A DNA stretch of 64,000 bases from NCBI RefSeq assembly GCF_014483895.1, contig NZ_CP059987.1, positions 1,364,001-1,428,000 of the forward strand, written 5' to 3'. The notes under the pieces are model-generated. The model searched no databases and was not told the DNA's origin. It saw nothing but the letters and a program-made list of their open reading frames with translations. The position numbers and the translations under genes were made by a program. How positions within the stretch are numbered: position 1 is the first letter of the stretch; each line of letters begins with the position of its first letter. Positions 28,461-36,222 of this stretch are shown here, in pieces. This DNA comes from Protaetiibacter sp. SSC-01 (GTDB lineage Bacteria; Actinomycetota; Actinomycetes; Actinomycetales; Microbacteriaceae).

Positions 28461-28745
28461 TCAGGGGTCGGGAGTGCGATCGAGTGGCGGCCAGAGGTCC
28501 CCGAGGTGCACCTCGAGCTTTCGCAGGGACTCGGTATCGAGCCACGCGCTTCCGTCGAGGGCCGCCTTGATGCTCATGCGTGAGACACCGGTAGCCGCTT
28601 CGATGTCTCGAAGGGAGCGGTCGCCGACGGCGTTGCGCAGGTTGACGGCGAGCTGTCGCGCCGCCTCGGCGGGGGCGTCCATGCTGCGCACTTGAGGCCA
28701 TCCCGGGCTGCGATCAGCTGGGCTGCTGCGCTTCGGGCGAGGCAT
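28461..28745 (-). CDS. XRE-type helix-turn-helix regulator (94 residues)
   Basis: The helix-turn-helix reads 'RSLRDIEAATGVSRMSIKAALDGSAWLDTESLRKLEVHLG' in pieces, a lambda-repressor-like fold at about 45-85. A basic, Pro-rich N-terminus precedes it. ATG at 28745 is 6 bases after TACTCT, which supports the start. It is divergent from the HNH gene and could repress both promoters in the 53-base gap. Confidence 0.75.
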   Translation of the reverse strand: MPRPKRSSPADRSPGWPQVRSMDAPAEAARQLAVNLRNAVGDRSLRDIEAATGVSRMSIKAALDGSAWLDTESLRKLEVHLGDLWPPLDRTPDP

Positions 28746-28798
28746 GTCGTCAGAGTACCGCTTGAGATGACCGGCAGCGATTGCTACAGTCCCGATCC

Positions 28799-29506
28799 AT
28801 GTCAGTAAGAACTGCACCTCGTCGGCGGGGAGAGTTGCGGCGCGCGATCGAAGCGCGCGATGCCGCCACGATCCTCCGCCTGATCAGGGAGCGGGTTCAT
28901 GAGGACCCCGCGGGCTGCTGGATCTGGCGGCGAGTGTCTCCTCAAGGCTACCCAGCGGTCTCCCGTGACCCCTCGGTGCCGGTGCACCGGCTGGTCGTGT
29001 GGGCGACGCGGATGGGCTGCAAGTCGGAACTCTCGGCTCTGCCTCCGGTTCATCACACCTGCGCGCGAACGGCATGCGTCAACCCCGACCATCTCGTGCC
29101 GGTCAGCTCGGCGTTCAACAGCCTCGAAGCTCTCGCGCGCAAGGCTGCGCTCTCTCGAATCGAGGCACTCACGCGCGCCCTCGAGCAGGCGGCTCCCGAC
29201 CACCCGGTGCTCAAGGAGTGGCCCGAGATCGAGCTACTCCCGCTCGGCCAGCTCATCCAGGAGCGGCGACGCAGGCCGGCATCGATGTCGTCCGCGCTCC
29301 TGCAGCGGAAGCAACGCGAAGCCGAGCACGCCAGACACCGCTTCGCCCAGGTCGCCGAGGCCAACAAGCTGCTCGAGCAGGGTCTCACCCGTCGAGAGGT
29401 CGCCCAGCGGCTGGCCATCGGCGTAGCGACGCTAGACGCGTGGCGCCGCAAGGTTGCCGAGGCCTCGCGCGCCCCCGAAGATGCCGTCGTAAGCGATGCG
29501 GCCTAG
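28799..29506 (+). CDS. HNH-type endonuclease-like protein with C-terminal helix-turn-helix
   Basis: A 235-residue protein. The N-terminal domain fits the phage HNH_3 pattern: 'GCWIWRRVSPQGYPAVS', 'VHRLVVW', 'VHHTC', and 'CVNPDHLVPVS' with the metal-binding Cys and His residues (about 77-104). A coiled middle segment leads to a helix-turn-helix 'LTRREVAQRLAIGVATLDAWRRK' at about 197-219. Such proteins nick or cut DNA, often in homing or phage packaging. The fusion with a DNA-binding domain suggests a site preference. ATG at 28799 is 8 bases after TACAGT. A TTG 18 bases earlier is less likely. Confidence 0.75.
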   Translation: MSVRTAPRRRGELRRAIEARDAATILRLIRERVHEDPAGCWIWRRVSPQGYPAVSRDPSVPVHRLVVWATRMGCKSELSALPPVHHTCARTACVNPDHLVPVSSAFNSLEALARKAALSRIEALTRALEQAAPDHPVLKEWPEIELLPLGQLIQERRRRPASMSSALLQRKQREAEHARHRFAQVAEANKLLEQGLTRREVAQRLAIGVATLDAWRRKVAEASRAPEDAVVSDAA

Positions 29507-30306
29507 ACACGGCAGCTGGCCCCCAAACGAGGCTCTCTGGAGCACTGCCCCGTAGAACGATATGGGACCGCCAAAACGCGCCGTGAAAAAGGGCGGAGCT
29601 GATCGCCATCGCCGCGATGAGAATGCCCATTTTCACCCAGGGCACGGTGTACTGCGGGGGCGGACTCGCTCCGCATTCCTCCTTGACGTCGGAAGTGCGT
29701 CGCTTCTGCCGACCAAGCCCCGTGCAGGTGGAGGCGTGCGCCGCCGTCACGCCTGCGGCGTGCCGTCGTCGCGCCTCGGTGGACGCTGTTCGCGTCCACG
29801 CTCGGCGGGCTCGTCTCCCTTACGGTCGACGCGCCCTCGGGGGCCCGCAGAACTGTCACCCCGTCGGGGTGCCTGTTCTGCTCGGTCGCCGGGGCGGCTT
29901 CCGCTCGCGTCCCGCGGGCGTCCCGTCGCCGGTCCGCTGCTCCGCAGCATCGCCCGGTGACGGCACCACGGGAGCACGGGCGCTCCGCGCCCGTGGCAGA
30001 CGTATCGCCGAACGCCGAGCTGGCGAGCCGACGTCGATACGCGTCCCGCCCCCGTGCCGCCACCGTGCCGCCCGCGCCTCGCAGGCGTCGGGGCCGCAGG
30101 CCCCGAGTCGCAGGCGCACCGCCCACGCCAAGCACGCGCCCCGCACGCACGGGGCCGAAGGCCCGGCCACCGCCCCCGCAACGCCACCACCACGACCCAC
30201 GTGCCGCAGGCGGGCGAGCCGCAGGCGAGCCCCGAAACGACACCGCCACGCTGCGTGGACCGGTTGTGGACGGTTGTCGATCCCGGGAGGAGGGGTCGTG
30301 ATTCCC
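29507..30306. repeat. Palindrome-packed non-coding block
   Basis: Eight hundred bases without a convincing gene. From 29779 to 30164 there is a series of perfect short hairpins: 29779-29799 (8 bp, loop tgttc), 29857-29871 (6 bp, loop gtc), 29936-29948 (5 bp, loop tcc), 29975-29995 (9 bp, loop tcc), 30088-30106 (8 bp, loop gca) and 30152-30164 (5 bp, loop gaa). Most have three-base loops. Dense three-base-loop palindromes occur in telomeres of linear actinobacterial replicons and in some origins. Overlapping open frames in all directions are artefacts of the composition. Confidence 0.6.
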
Positions 30307-30569
30307 TCAACGCGCGCGTGCGCGGGAGATGGCGCGCCTGGTGACTTCTGCAGCGTCGATCACGCCCTCGACGTACTCCGAGAGATCGGCGTTGAACTGG
30401 GGTGAATGTTGCACCCCGTCGAGGCGGGAAGAACCGATCACGTCTCGAACCGCGCGGGCACTGCCGGTGCCTTCCAGGCATAGTCGTCTCCGAAGATCGC
30501 GACGCACTCCTCGAAGATGCGTTGAGCGGTGATGTCCACCTCCTCGCGCGAAACGTTCGTCTCGTTCAT
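30307..30569 (-). pseudogene. Frameshifted small gene next to the ImmA-type gene
   Basis: ATG at 30569 has AAGGGG 8 bases upstream and a perfect -35 further up. The first frame reads 'MNETNVSREEVDITAQRIFE' through 'FGDDYAWKA' and then stops at 30438 after a poor tail. Near 30470-30480 another frame continues convincingly ('SARAVRDVIGSSRLDGVQHS', 'SEYVEGVIDAAEVTRRAISR') to a stop at 30307. The two halves together would give about 87 residues. Either the gene is broken by a 1-2 base indel, it uses programmed frameshifting, or the sequence has an error. No family is recognised. Confidence 0.55.
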
Positions 30570-30691
30570 TGGGGTAGCCCCTTCGTTCAACACCGATTCC
30601 GTCGGCGGAGCGGGGCCTCCCTGATGCGGCAGACCGACCCGTTCTCAATGACTCAAGAAAGCGTCGGTCTCCCGCAGGGCGAGATGGTGAA

Positions 30692-30720
30692 GGTATCTCA
30701 CAAATGAGAATAATTGTCAA
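30692..30720 (-). promoter_or_regulatory. Sigma-70-like promoter for the frameshifted gene
   Basis: A perfect -35 TTGACA (complement of 30715-30720), a 17-base spacer and GATACC as -10 (complement of 30692-30697). It lies in an AT-rich pocket with a short inverted repeat (tctca/tgaga) between the elements, a likely operator. Confidence 0.5.
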
Positions 30721-30778
30721 TAGATGTTGACTCGCTGACGCTATGTGCCTCGCCCATCTCTACGAGAACCTCGCGCGT

Positions 30779-30812
30779 CTGTCGATCGAGACAGCGCACT
30801 AATCCCTACAGT
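30779..30812 (+). promoter_or_regulatory. Operator-like repeat and -10 of the ImmA-type gene
   Basis: CTGTC and GACAG arms (30779-30783 and 30790-30794) flank gatcga at the place of a -35. TACAGT at 30807-30812 ends 6 bases before ATG at 30819. Autoregulation by the encoded helix-turn-helix protein is plausible. Confidence 0.4.
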
Positions 30813-30818
30813 CGGGAC

Positions 30819-31946
30819 ATGGCCCAAGTCCGTGTCACCGCCTTGCGGTTCTCCAGCATGTTGGAGAACCGCGGCATGCAGGCGACGCACGTACGGGACG
30901 GGCTCAAGGTAGAGGTCGATGTCGAGCGGCTGGCCTCGGAAGATCTTGACCTTGAGTTCGAGCAGCTCGTGGCCCTGGCCAAGCGGTTCAAGAAGCCGTG
31001 GCCTTACCTGCTTGTTGACGCACCTGAAACGCTCGGGGCACGTCCGCGCGACAACCGCACGCTCGCCAATCGGCGGCACCCGCTCTCGCCGGAGTTGGTC
31101 GACGAGGTGATGCGCGTTGAGGCGATGCTCGAGGCTTCCGCGGACTTGTTCCCCGAGATTGCTTTCGAGGTACCGACGAGCGCGATCACGCTGAATACGC
31201 CTGTGGTGGACGCGGCCGCCGCAATCCGGGAACTGCTCGGTGTCTCGTGGGAGGCCCAGATCGGCGCGCGCGGCGACTACGCCTCGCTGCGGCTCTGGAG
31301 TCTCGCTCTCCAGGAGCGCGGCATCTACGTCTCGATGCGTCGGCTCGAGGACGCGACCGTGCGCGCCTTCAGCCTGGTCTCCGGCGAGCAGGCGGTCGTG
31401 GTGGCTGACACCCAGGACGTCCCCTATGCGCGAATCTTCTCGCTTCTGCACGAGTACACCCATGTCGTGCTCCGCACGGCTGGGGTCTGCGATCTCGATG
31501 ATTACGACACAGTGGAGCGCTATTGCAACGCGGTCGCCGCCACGGTTCTCATGCCTGGAGCACTGCTGCGTCGGGAGCTTCCGAAGCGCACGTGGGGGAC
31601 GTCGATCGAGGCGGACGAGAAGGAGATAGCCGCCCTCGCAAACCGGCTGGGCGTCAGCAAGGCCAGCCTGCTCATTCGGCTGCGGGACTACGGAACGCTT
31701 TCCCAGGAGCAGTACGACGTGCTGGAGCGCCGCCGCAGCGAGCGCCGAGGCGGCGACGAGAAGCCGGGAGGCACCTACTACCCGGCGGCAATCAACAAGG
31801 TCGGCCGCCGGTTCGCCCGCGGCGTCGTCGGGGCGTATGAGGCCGGCACGATCGACCGGCAGGACGCGAGCACCCTGCTCGAGATTCCCGAGCACAACTT
31901 CCACTCCTTTCGCGTCGAACTCGCGAAGGCAGGACGGGGTGAATGA
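30819..31946 (+). CDS. XRE/ImmA-IrrE family zinc metallopeptidase (antitoxin-like)
   Basis: A 375-residue protein of the COG2856 group. The zinc site HEYTH is at 211-215, with the third ligand probably in 'VERYCNAVAATVLMP' downstream. The N-terminal about 70 residues resemble a degenerate XRE domain ('ALRFSSMLENRGMQATHVRDGL', 'FEQLVALAKRFKKPWPYLL' in pieces). In mobile elements such proteins cleave repressors or serve as antitoxins to PIN-type toxins. The next gene overlaps its stop by 4 bases and encodes exactly such a PIN-like protein, so the two probably form a toxin-antitoxin pair. The start at 30819 follows the leaderless pattern. Confidence 0.85.
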   Translation: MAQVRVTALRFSSMLENRGMQATHVRDGLKVEVDVERLASEDLDLEFEQLVALAKRFKKPWPYLLVDAPETLGARPRDNRTLANRRHPLSPELVDEVMRVEAMLEASADLFPEIAFEVPTSAITLNTPVVDAAAAIRELLGVSWEAQIGARGDYASLRLWSLALQERGIYVSMRRLEDATVRAFSLVSGEQAVVVADTQDVPYARIFSLLHEYTHVVLRTAGVCDLDDYDTVERYCNAVAATVLMPGALLRRELPKRTWGTSIEADEKEIAALANRLGVSKASLLIRLRDYGTLSQEQYDVLERRRSERRGGDEKPGGTYYPAAINKVGRRFARGVVGAYEAGTIDRQDASTLLEIPEHNFHSFRVELAKAGRGE

Positions 31947-32467
31947 TGTCCGACCCTTCGGCGCTGTTCACGATCGATCCCCGCTACTGCATCGACACCA
32001 ACGTGATCGTCTCGTTCCTGCACGAGGACGACGAGGAGCCCTATCGCCGGGACGCGTTCGCCGACCAGTGGGATCGGATCGAGCAGATGATCAACTCCGG
32101 CGAGATCGTGGCACCGCGCCGGGTCGAGCTGGAACTCGTCAAGTGGGAGAAGGAGATCCCCTCGATGAAGGGCTGGCTCGCCAAGAGGGGTGGGATGTTC
32201 GTCGACATGACGACCGAGCAACTCGTGGTCGCCAAGCGCATCGTCAATGACTTTCCCGCCTACGGCAGCAGCGACAACTACATCGCCGATCTCGAAGTGA
32301 TGTCGCTCGCCAGCACCCGAGCGCTGGCGGTGGTCACCAACGAACGAGTCCGGCCGACCATGAGTCTTGACACCCCGAAGATCCCCGAGGTCTGCGGGAA
32401 GTACGGCATCGAGTGCTTGTCGGTCTCGGGGTTCCTTGCCCGTGAGATGCCGAAGCGTGCATCGTAG
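31943..32467 (+). CDS. PIN-like (DUF4411-type) protein, putative toxin
   Basis: A 174-residue protein. 'YCIDTNVIVSFL' near residue 15 is the first PIN motif with catalytic Asp, 'VELELVKWE' supplies the acidic residue of the second, and 'SSDNYIADLEVM' near residue 110 supplies the third Asp. PIN-like proteins are usually ribonucleases. It is paired with the ImmA-type gene by a 4-base overlap (ATGA), the known COG2856-DUF4411 arrangement. The family assignment comes from motif order, not a search. Confidence 0.75.
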   Translation: MMSDPSALFTIDPRYCIDTNVIVSFLHEDDEEPYRRDAFADQWDRIEQMINSGEIVAPRRVELELVKWEKEIPSMKGWLAKRGGMFVDMTTEQLVVAKRIVNDFPAYGSSDNYIADLEVMSLASTRALAVVTNERVRPTMSLDTPKIPEVCGKYGIECLSVSGFLAREMPKRAS

Positions 32468-32478
32468 AGAATCGCTGC

Positions 32479-33165
32479 ATGGACGTCTCTGGTGACCTCG
32501 ACGAGCCGCCGGTTTGTGAGCAGTGCGGCCTCGTGTTGGAGCTGGTCCCGGATAGGGCAGGCGAGCACCTCGCTGTCCGCCTCGACTGCCTCTTGCACGG
32601 CCCGCAGCTGATGTGGACGCCCTTCGGAGACGATGCGGAGAGGGGGCGCCCTTCGATGGAGTGGAGCCGCGCCGGCCTTCAAGCAGCTGGCTTCAAGGGC
32701 TTCGTATCCTTCGCCAAGCTGAAGGCCGCCAAGGTCCCGCCGGATCCTGGCATCTACGTCGTGCTGCGTCCGAGCACCTCAGTGCCGGAATTCGTCGAGC
32801 GTACGGTGGCCGGGGATCACCATGGCAGAGATCAGTCCGTGCCGGTGTCGCTCCTGCGGGAGAAGTGGGTGCCCGATGCGGAGGTCGTCTATATCGGCAA
32901 GGCCAACGCCAGGAAGCCGCGTCCGGGGCGAGCCGCACCGCGCCCAGCGCTGCGCACGCGTCTTGCTGAGTACCGGCGCCTGGGGGAAGGTAAGGACTCG
33001 CCGCACCGCGGTGGCCTCTACATTTGGCAGCTTGCCGACTACGACGACCTACTGGTCGGCTGGAAGACGTTGCCGGACGAGTTCGTGAAGGCGGAGGAGA
33101 CGCGGCTCATCGCGGAGTTCGTCAAGACCTACGGACGCCGGCCGTTCGCCAACCGGAAGGACTGA
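32479..33165 (+). CDS. GIY-YIG nuclease-like protein
   Basis: A 228-residue protein. GIY at 91-93 and YIG at 138-140, followed by 'ALRTRLAEYRR' (conserved Arg) and a late Glu in 'KAEETRLIAEF' with a final Asn, reproduce the GIY-YIG order, though with a longer than usual gap between the first two motifs. An N-terminal 'VCEQCG' with later Cys and His could bind zinc. ATG at 32479 is 6 bases after GAGAAT. It follows the toxin-antitoxin-like pair by 11 bases and converges with the next nuclease-like gene, with which its end abuts. Confidence 0.65.
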   Translation: MDVSGDLDEPPVCEQCGLVLELVPDRAGEHLAVRLDCLLHGPQLMWTPFGDDAERGRPSMEWSRAGLQAAGFKGFVSFAKLKAAKVPPDPGIYVVLRPSTSVPEFVERTVAGDHHGRDQSVPVSLLREKWVPDAEVVYIGKANARKPRPGRAAPRPALRTRLAEYRRLGEGKDSPHRGGLYIWQLADYDDLLVGWKTLPDEFVKAEETRLIAEFVKTYGRRPFANRKD

Positions 33166-33747
33166 TCACCAGCTCGGCAGCGCCTCGCGCCATTCATGCT
33201 CAGGTGGCAGCCCGACGCGCGGGTCGGTCGCGAGGTCCCGGTAGTGCTTCGGGAGCAGGACGGGAGCCTTGTCCTGGCCATCGAGGAGCAGGTCCCAGCG
33301 TCCCTCGTAGTCCTTCAACGTCATCATCCACACCCGCGCACGCTCGACCGGCGCGTTGCGCTGGCCCGCCGGGATGCCCGGCTTCGTGAGCCAGTCCATA
33401 TGTTCTATCCACGCGGCAGCCGCGACGTGAATGCGCGGCACGACGAAGTCCCGGGGCGGCAGCGACAAGTCATCGGGGATCGCGACCATGACGAAGAACT
33501 CGTGCGGGCCGCGGCTCGGGCCCTGCGACTTCGGGCCGAGCGGCCAGCTGATGCGCTCGACTTTCGGACCGCGAGCCGCCTTGACCTGGATTTCCACCGG
33601 ACGGCGATGATCTCCCTCGGCAAGCACCGCCAGGATGTCGGTGCGCTCCAGGCCGTCCCGCGTCAGGGCGGGTGCCCAGCCGCGGCGCGCCAGCTCCGAG
33701 GCGACGTGATGCTCGCCGATGGTCTTGGTCTGCTTGGTGTCGGCCAT
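33166..33747 (-). CDS. PD-(D/E)XK-type nuclease-like protein
   Basis: A 193-residue protein. An N-terminal helix 'GEHHVASELARRGW' with Glu12, then Asp37 in 'ERTDILAV', then 'VEIQVKA' with Gln54-x-Lys56, follow the pattern of the restriction-endonuclease fold (E...D...QxK), as in DUF4365/Hjc-like proteins. The remainder is basic and aromatic-rich. ATG at 33747 lies 7 bases after TAGCCT, whose TAG is also the stop of the upstream pseudogene. Its job may be DNA processing within the island's defence cargo. There is no methylase directly paired with it. Confidence 0.65.
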   Translation of the reverse strand: MADTKQTKTIGEHHVASELARRGWAPALTRDGLERTDILAVLAEGDHRRPVEIQVKAARGPKVERISWPLGPKSQGPSRGPHEFFVMVAIPDDLSLPPRDFVVPRIHVAAAAWIEHMDWLTKPGIPAGQRNAPVERARVWMMTLKDYEGRWDLLLDGQDKAPVLLPKHYRDLATDPRVGLPPEHEWREALPSW

Positions 33748-33757
33748 CGCGATGAGG

Positions 33758-34734
33758 CTACCTGGCAGCGCGGAAGCCGATGTATGTGAACGTGCCTGAT
33801 GCAGAGAAGCTCAGATTGAGCGCCATGACCCCGGCAAGTGAGCCAATGTTCCAGAACCCGCCCCGGAGGAACGCGCGAGGTGCCGAGTCCGCGTAGTTGG
33901 CAAATATCTGACCAGTGCCGTTGCTTGCCTCCCACGCAATTCCAGTAAGGGTGGGGGTCGAGTTGAGGGTCTCCGGGCGGGAGACGGGAGCGAGGTTCCC
34001 GAGAGATAGGGAGCCGTTGCTGTAGTCGCGCCAGTCGAAGCCGCTATCGCTAGAGACCCCGATGTTCGAGACGGTCAATGTTGGCGTGCCGAGGGCTTGC
34101 TGCGTCCATTCCCAGACATTGCCGGAGAGATCACAGATCGCCTCACCACTCCTCAGCCACAGGATGCGGGAGCTGTTGGTGCCTGGTGTCGTGCCGGTGC
34201 CGCCCGTGATGCCGAACAGCCCTGGCTGTCATTCGTCGACGCTGCGAGGCTGCTGGCGGGGTTGTTGTTGACGTGGCCTTGGTAGATGTGGCCGGAGCCG
34301 ACCGCGCCGCCGCTCCAGTTGTGCTTGACCGACAGCACATCAGCGGCAAGAGTCATCCACTCCGCCTCGGTGAGGAGGTGGCAGCCGGAACAAGCTGCGG
34401 CCGCGACAGCGATGGCGTTGGTCTGTGAGATCGAGACCCACGGCGTGCCGGCGGCAGTAGAGACAGCGTTGCCGGAGCCGTCGTTCTTGGCCTCGTACTT
34501 CATGACGCAGAATTCGGAGGTCCCGAGCGTGCTGTTGCCGTAGACGAAGACGTAGCCGACCGGGCACTCGATGCTGTTCCGAGTCTTGTGAACATCCGCC
34601 GCGCGCTTCCACTGGGCGAGGTCAGATTGCATCGTGGCTGTCTTCGCCTGATTGGTGATGCCGGTGGCGGAGACCCATTCAGTTATGCAAATGGGGGAGC
34701 GAGTACTGCGGCCACCGGCGGAGGTGGCGCCCAT
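33758..34734 (-). pseudogene. Broken pilin-like/formylglycine-generating-enzyme-like gene
   Basis: The leftward reading starts with 'ATGITNQAKTATMQSDLAQW', which looks like the region after a type IV pilin helix. It continues into an FGE-sulfatase (SUMF1) domain: 'EFCVMKYEAKN', 'HLLTEAEWMTLA'. Near 34215 (around cagggctg) the frame shifts, after which 'LFGITGGTG', 'ICDLSGNVWEWT' and the C-terminal 'LRGGFWNIG...GFRAAR' follow in the new frame to a stop at 33758. The N-terminal membrane helix is missing. It is truncated and frameshifted. The GNVWEW motif leaves little doubt about the family. Confidence 0.75.
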
Positions 34735-34796
34735 AACGTCCTTGATCCGTACATCGTCTTGCGTATGGCGATCAAGTACTAGCGCACATTGAAGAG

Positions 34797-34852
34797 GCGC
34801 CAGCCGGCCCAGACGAGACCTCGTGAGTCTCTAGTCCGGGCCGAGCTGGCGC
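34797..34852. terminator. Three-tier hairpin
   Basis: Arms 34797-34804/34845-34852 (8 bp), then 34805-34810/34838-34843 (6 bp), then 34815-34819/34827-34831 (5 bp). It lies 5 bases beyond the DUF3846 gene stop (leftward), so it is most likely that gene's terminator. Confidence 0.6.
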
Positions 34853-34856
34853 ATTG

Positions 34857-35393
34857 TTAGTTGCCGAGCGTCGGCAGCGGCGGGATGGGCGTGAACGGGA
34901 GTCGCTCCGCCTTCTCGGCGGGGACGACGTCCACGTCCTCGATCTCGGGCTCACGGGAGAGCTTGATCATCGCCCAGTGGACGGCTTCCCAGTAGTCTCG
35001 GTTGGTCACGCGGGTGCGATGCCTGACTCCGGCGAGTTTCACCGTCACGACATGCGGCACAAAGGTTGTGAGCAGCTCGAGCACGTCGGATGCGACGTCC
35101 GTGGTGTTGCCATCGGCGTCGGGATAGCCCACCAGCGCGACATCGCCGACGAGCGCCGAGCGGTCCCGGATCTGCGGAACGTGGTACCACCACAGGAACG
35201 TCGCGCGCAGGTTGGGCTCCAGCCCTTCGGCGATGCCGTTCTCGTTGACGTACATCGTGACCGGTCCGAAGCTCGGCACGTCCGCCGCTTCGATCCAGCC
35301 GCCCACGGCGGCCCGGTAGTCCTCGAGCGTGCGGTAGTCGCGCTCCTCGACCTTCTTATTGCCGTCCGCCGGGACGAACAGTCCTCTGACCAT
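34857..35393 (-). CDS. DUF3846 domain protein
   Basis: A 178-residue protein. The first 100 residues fit DUF3846: a beta strand with 'LFVPADG', 'LEDYRAAVGGWIEAADV', 'VTMYVNENGIAEGLEPNLRATFLWW', then 'LVGDVALVGYPD'. The family is common in phage and plasmid accessory regions and has no firm function. The start ATG at 35393 has AAGGA directly upstream (aaggacATG). It is second in a leftward pair with the ribbon-helix-helix gene, 148 bases apart. Confidence 0.7.
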   Translation of the reverse strand: MVRGLFVPADGNKKVEERDYRTLEDYRAAVGGWIEAADVPSFGPVTMYVNENGIAEGLEPNLRATFLWWYHVPQIRDRSALVGDVALVGYPDADGNTTDVASDVLELLTTFVPHVVTVKLAGVRHRTRVTNRDYWEAVHWAMIKLSREPEIEDVDVVPAEKAERLPFTPIPPLPTLGN

Positions 35394-35541
35394 GTCCTTA
35401 CTCCTTGATGCGTGCGGCCGGCGATCCCGGTGGATCTCCGAACGAGCCGCGGCGCAGCAACGAGGGGATGGGGGAGAGCCGCCCCGGGAGAAAACTGGCG
35501 GGAAGCGATCCCGCTGTTCTCGATCCCGGGGCGACTCGTGG

Positions 35542-35868
35542 TCAGGCGTCGTCGGCCTGCTTGGCACCGCGCGGGCTCGACTTGGGGCCGGCCTTCCCGG
35601 TGCTCTCGCCGAAGATCGCGGCGATGGCGTTGCGCTTGGTCTCCGCCTCGCGCTCGATCTCAGCGCGGACGGACTCGGCGCGTTCCTTGACGGACGGATC
35701 CGTCTTCGACCGCTCCACCCAGTGCTCCAGCGCGACGCGAGTCTCCTCGGTCAGGGAGCGGTCGTTCAGCTGGCTGAGGACCTCGAGCTGCGCCCGCGTG
35801 TCCTCATCCATCCGAATAGAGAGCACCCGGTACGCGGCCGCGTAACCGGGGATCTGGCTGTCACTCAT
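35542..35868 (-). CDS. Ribbon-helix-helix-like protein (108 residues)
   Basis: 'YRVLSIRMDEDTRAQLEVLSQLNDRSLTEETRVALEHWVE' (in pieces, about 15-55) fits the CopG/Arc-like beta-helix-helix pattern. A charged helical region and a Lys/Gly/Ser tail follow. It is probably a DNA-binding autorepressor. ATG at 35868 has GGAGG 8 bases upstream. A consensus promoter lies 109 bases upstream. It is divergent from hsdM, so it might control the restriction operon, which is inference. Confidence 0.65.
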   Translation of the reverse strand: MSDSQIPGYAAAYRVLSIRMDEDTRAQLEVLSQLNDRSLTEETRVALEHWVERSKTDPSVKERAESVRAEIEREAETKRNAIAAIFGESTGKAGPKSSPRGAKQADDA

Positions 35869-35976
35869 CGAGTGGCCTCCTCGGTGTTGATGCGGCCGGC
35901 GAACCCGGTGGTTCCCCTGACAAGCCGCACGGCACCGAGGAAGAGAAGCGCCCCGCTCCGTCGCTGGGCAGCCCTT

Positions 35977-36004
35977 GTTATACGCGCCGCGGCGGAGGGT
36001 GCAA
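35977..36004 (-). promoter_or_regulatory. Promoter of the ribbon-helix-helix/DUF3846 pair
   Basis: Reading leftward, TTGCAC (complement of 35999-36004), a 16-base spacer and TATAAC (complement of 35977-35982). The 354 bases between the two divergent genes hold no further gene. The hsdM side has gaaggag 12 bases before its ATG. Confidence 0.6.
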
Positions 36005-36222
36005 GAGTCCGGCCGGGTGTCTTTTCGCTCGAACTTCACGAAAATCCCTGGTCATGTCATATTTAGGCCAGCATTCAACCGCCGGTTCGAGCAGAGCTCC
36101 CGGCGGGCGAATCACCCGAAAGCGGGACGTGGGTATGTCGGCGGTCGCCGGTAGCCTGAGAAACCCCTGTACTACGAGCAATCACACCGCGCATCGAGGC
36201 GCGAAGGAGACCAAACACAGCC

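Noticed and set aside
29503-30249. Leftward 248-codon frame through the palindromic block
   Set aside because: It has no ribosome site, low-complexity Arg/Gly/Ala composition, and the hairpins dominate the sequence. I prefer a non-coding reading.
30307-30720. One continuous 137-codon leftward frame
   Set aside because: Its first half is arginine-rich noise and lies over the promoter. The true start (with a ribosome site at 30569) is in another frame, so a frameshifted gene is the better reading.
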